34,708 nucleotides of DNA from a bacterium. Lineage in GTDB: Bacteria > Verrucomicrobiota > Verrucomicrobiia > Limisphaerales > J093. Every line of letters starts with the position of its first letter. Positions within the stretch are counted from its first letter, which is position 1. Below, in pieces: positions 34,076 through 34,708 of the stretch. The notes beneath the pieces are model-generated. The model saw only the letters and a program-made list of their open reading frames with translations, was not told the DNA's origin and did not search any database. The position numbers were made by a program, and so were the translations under genes. The stretch covers positions 1 through 34,708 of the forward strand of contig JAKANS010000053.1 of the NCBI GenBank assembly GCA_021823625.1, in the 5' to 3' direction.

Positions 34076-34152
34076 TGGCGGGAGCGGCGGGGCTCGAACC
34101 CGTAACCTCTGCCGTGACAGGGCAGCGCTCTAACCAATTGAGCTACGCCCCC
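34076..34152 (-). tRNA. tRNA-Asp(GTC) with encoded CCA
   Basis: Read on the minus strand the sequence gives acceptor GGGGGCG paired with CGCTCCC (one G-T), D-arm GCTCAATTGGTTAGAGC, anticodon stem CTGCC/GGCAG with loop containing GTC, T-arm GCGGG-type with GGTTCGAGCCC, discriminator G and CCA at 34078-34076. Length 77 including CCA. All arms fold without mismatch beyond the G-T. Confidence 0.95.
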
Positions 34153-34231
34153 GCAAGGGGAGCGACACCGTAGGCAAAGCGATCCGCAGCGTCAACGTTG
34201 AATTGTTGACTTGCGGGGAGGAGGGCGCATC

Positions 34232-34708
34232 TCAGTTTGTTGAGGGGTTGAAGGCGGGGTGGGGGAAGAGGAGTGACCAGCGCTCGTTGCGCCAGAAGGT
34301 TTCCAGACACAGGAGGGCTTCGTCGCCGGTCTGGCTCCAGAATTGCCCCGGCCGCTTGAACCGACACTGGCTCTGCCGGCAGGTCGCTTCCACCGGGCCG
34401 CTGCCAATGGGCCCGCCCGCCCGCCAGCACTTCGTCCAGTTGCCGAATCACTTTGATGGCCGACTCGTTCTTGAGTTGTCGGACCAGGGGCTTGAGCCAG
34501 GCTTTGAAGCGTTCTTTGTCCTCACCCCAGAGCGCCCGGCCCCCGGCGGCCAGGTGTTGCACGGCATGATAGAAGCCCAGGCGTTGGCGGGCCTGCGGCC
34601 AGCGGTCGTCGGCCCAGCGCCCACTCCACACGGCCCCGTCGCCGATCACCAATACGCGCGCCGCTTGGCCCAGGCCGCGCCGCCGCGCCTCGGCGTGCCG
34701 TTGTTCGC
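34232..34708 (-). pseudogene. ISKra4-family transposase, C-terminal part with internal deletion; cut by window edge
   Basis: The frame reads VIGDGAVWSGRWADDRWPQA, then LGFYHAVQHLAAGGRALWGE, then LVRQLKNESAIKVIRQLDEV, which is the ISKra4/UPF0236-like core with its catalytic Asp. Near 34411-34425, inside a GCCC-rich run, the frame shifts: the next frame continues GPIGSGPVEATCRQSQCRFK, RPGQFWSQTGDEALLCLETF, ending PAFNPSTN at TGA 34234. About 20-30 residues normally between these parts are missing. The N-terminal part lies beyond the window. It is probably inactive. It lies 80 bp from tRNA-Asp. Confidence 0.8.

Noticed and set aside
1-34708. CRISPR array, rRNA genes, prophage genes, biosynthetic cluster
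   Set aside because: No regularly spaced identical repeats, no rRNA-like sequence, and no phage structural or synthase genes were seen.

Overview
The window is GC-rich chromosomal DNA with long open frames and many secreted proteins (signal peptides, sugar-active enzymes, beta-propeller and beta-helix proteins). The gene content, the C-terminal 'GPW...FFRVVG'-type modules, the exported xylose-isomerase-like TIM barrel and the CCGAA heptad repeats between genes suggest a Verrucomicrobiota bacterium, perhaps Pedosphaera/Limisphaerales-like. This is an inference: there is no rRNA in the window, and another PVC-group or soil bacterium is possible.

Layout. Bases 1-140 hold the C-terminal end of an ISL3-type transposase cut by the window edge. 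A two-component system follows (histidine kinase 349-2538, response regulator 2550-3236). Convergent with it are argB, a small lipoprotein and a secreted endonuclease/exonuclease/phosphatase-fold protein (3254-5715, minus). The 5.7-6.7 kb gap carries a decayed transposase. A 1232-residue secreted multi-domain beta-helix/beta-propeller protein (6743-10441, minus) has a small secreted ORF and an operator-like palindrome upstream. An IS256-family element (about 11082-12495) carries one amber stop in an otherwise complete transposase, and it abuts a second copy of the decayed transposase tail.

From 12.7 to 16.0 kb four closely spaced minus-strand genes run in order: a secreted hypothetical protein, endonuclease III, a GHL15-like glycoside hydrolase and a lipoate ligase-like protein. 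An exported sugar isomerase-like protein follows on the plus strand. At 17.4-18.7 kb lies a three-gene cassette: LexA-type winged-helix protein, frameshifted nucleotidyltransferase, and a 70-residue partner that overlaps it by ATGA. Next come a membrane protein, a TolB-like propeller protein, a GH16 glucanase and a YlbF-family protein with a cysteine-rich tail.

From 22.8 kb: a SWIM-SNF2 helicase, a TVP38/DedA-like membrane protein, recJ, a STAS protein, then on the minus strand a TerC protein, an S9 peptidase and a sialidase-fold protein. At the right edge tRNA-Asp(GTC) sits beside a broken ISKra4-type transposase. The non-coding DNA is rich in small mobile or structured pieces: a 91-bp MITE-like element with an exact 8-bp target duplication, CCGAA heptad arrays on both strands, a group II intron domain V/VI-like hairpin pair and a GCCGACT...AGTCGGC hairpin.

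No CRISPR array, phage or large gene cluster is visible. The most interesting material is the LexA-like/nucleotidyltransferase/small-protein cassette and the dense layer of small mobile elements and transposase remnants.
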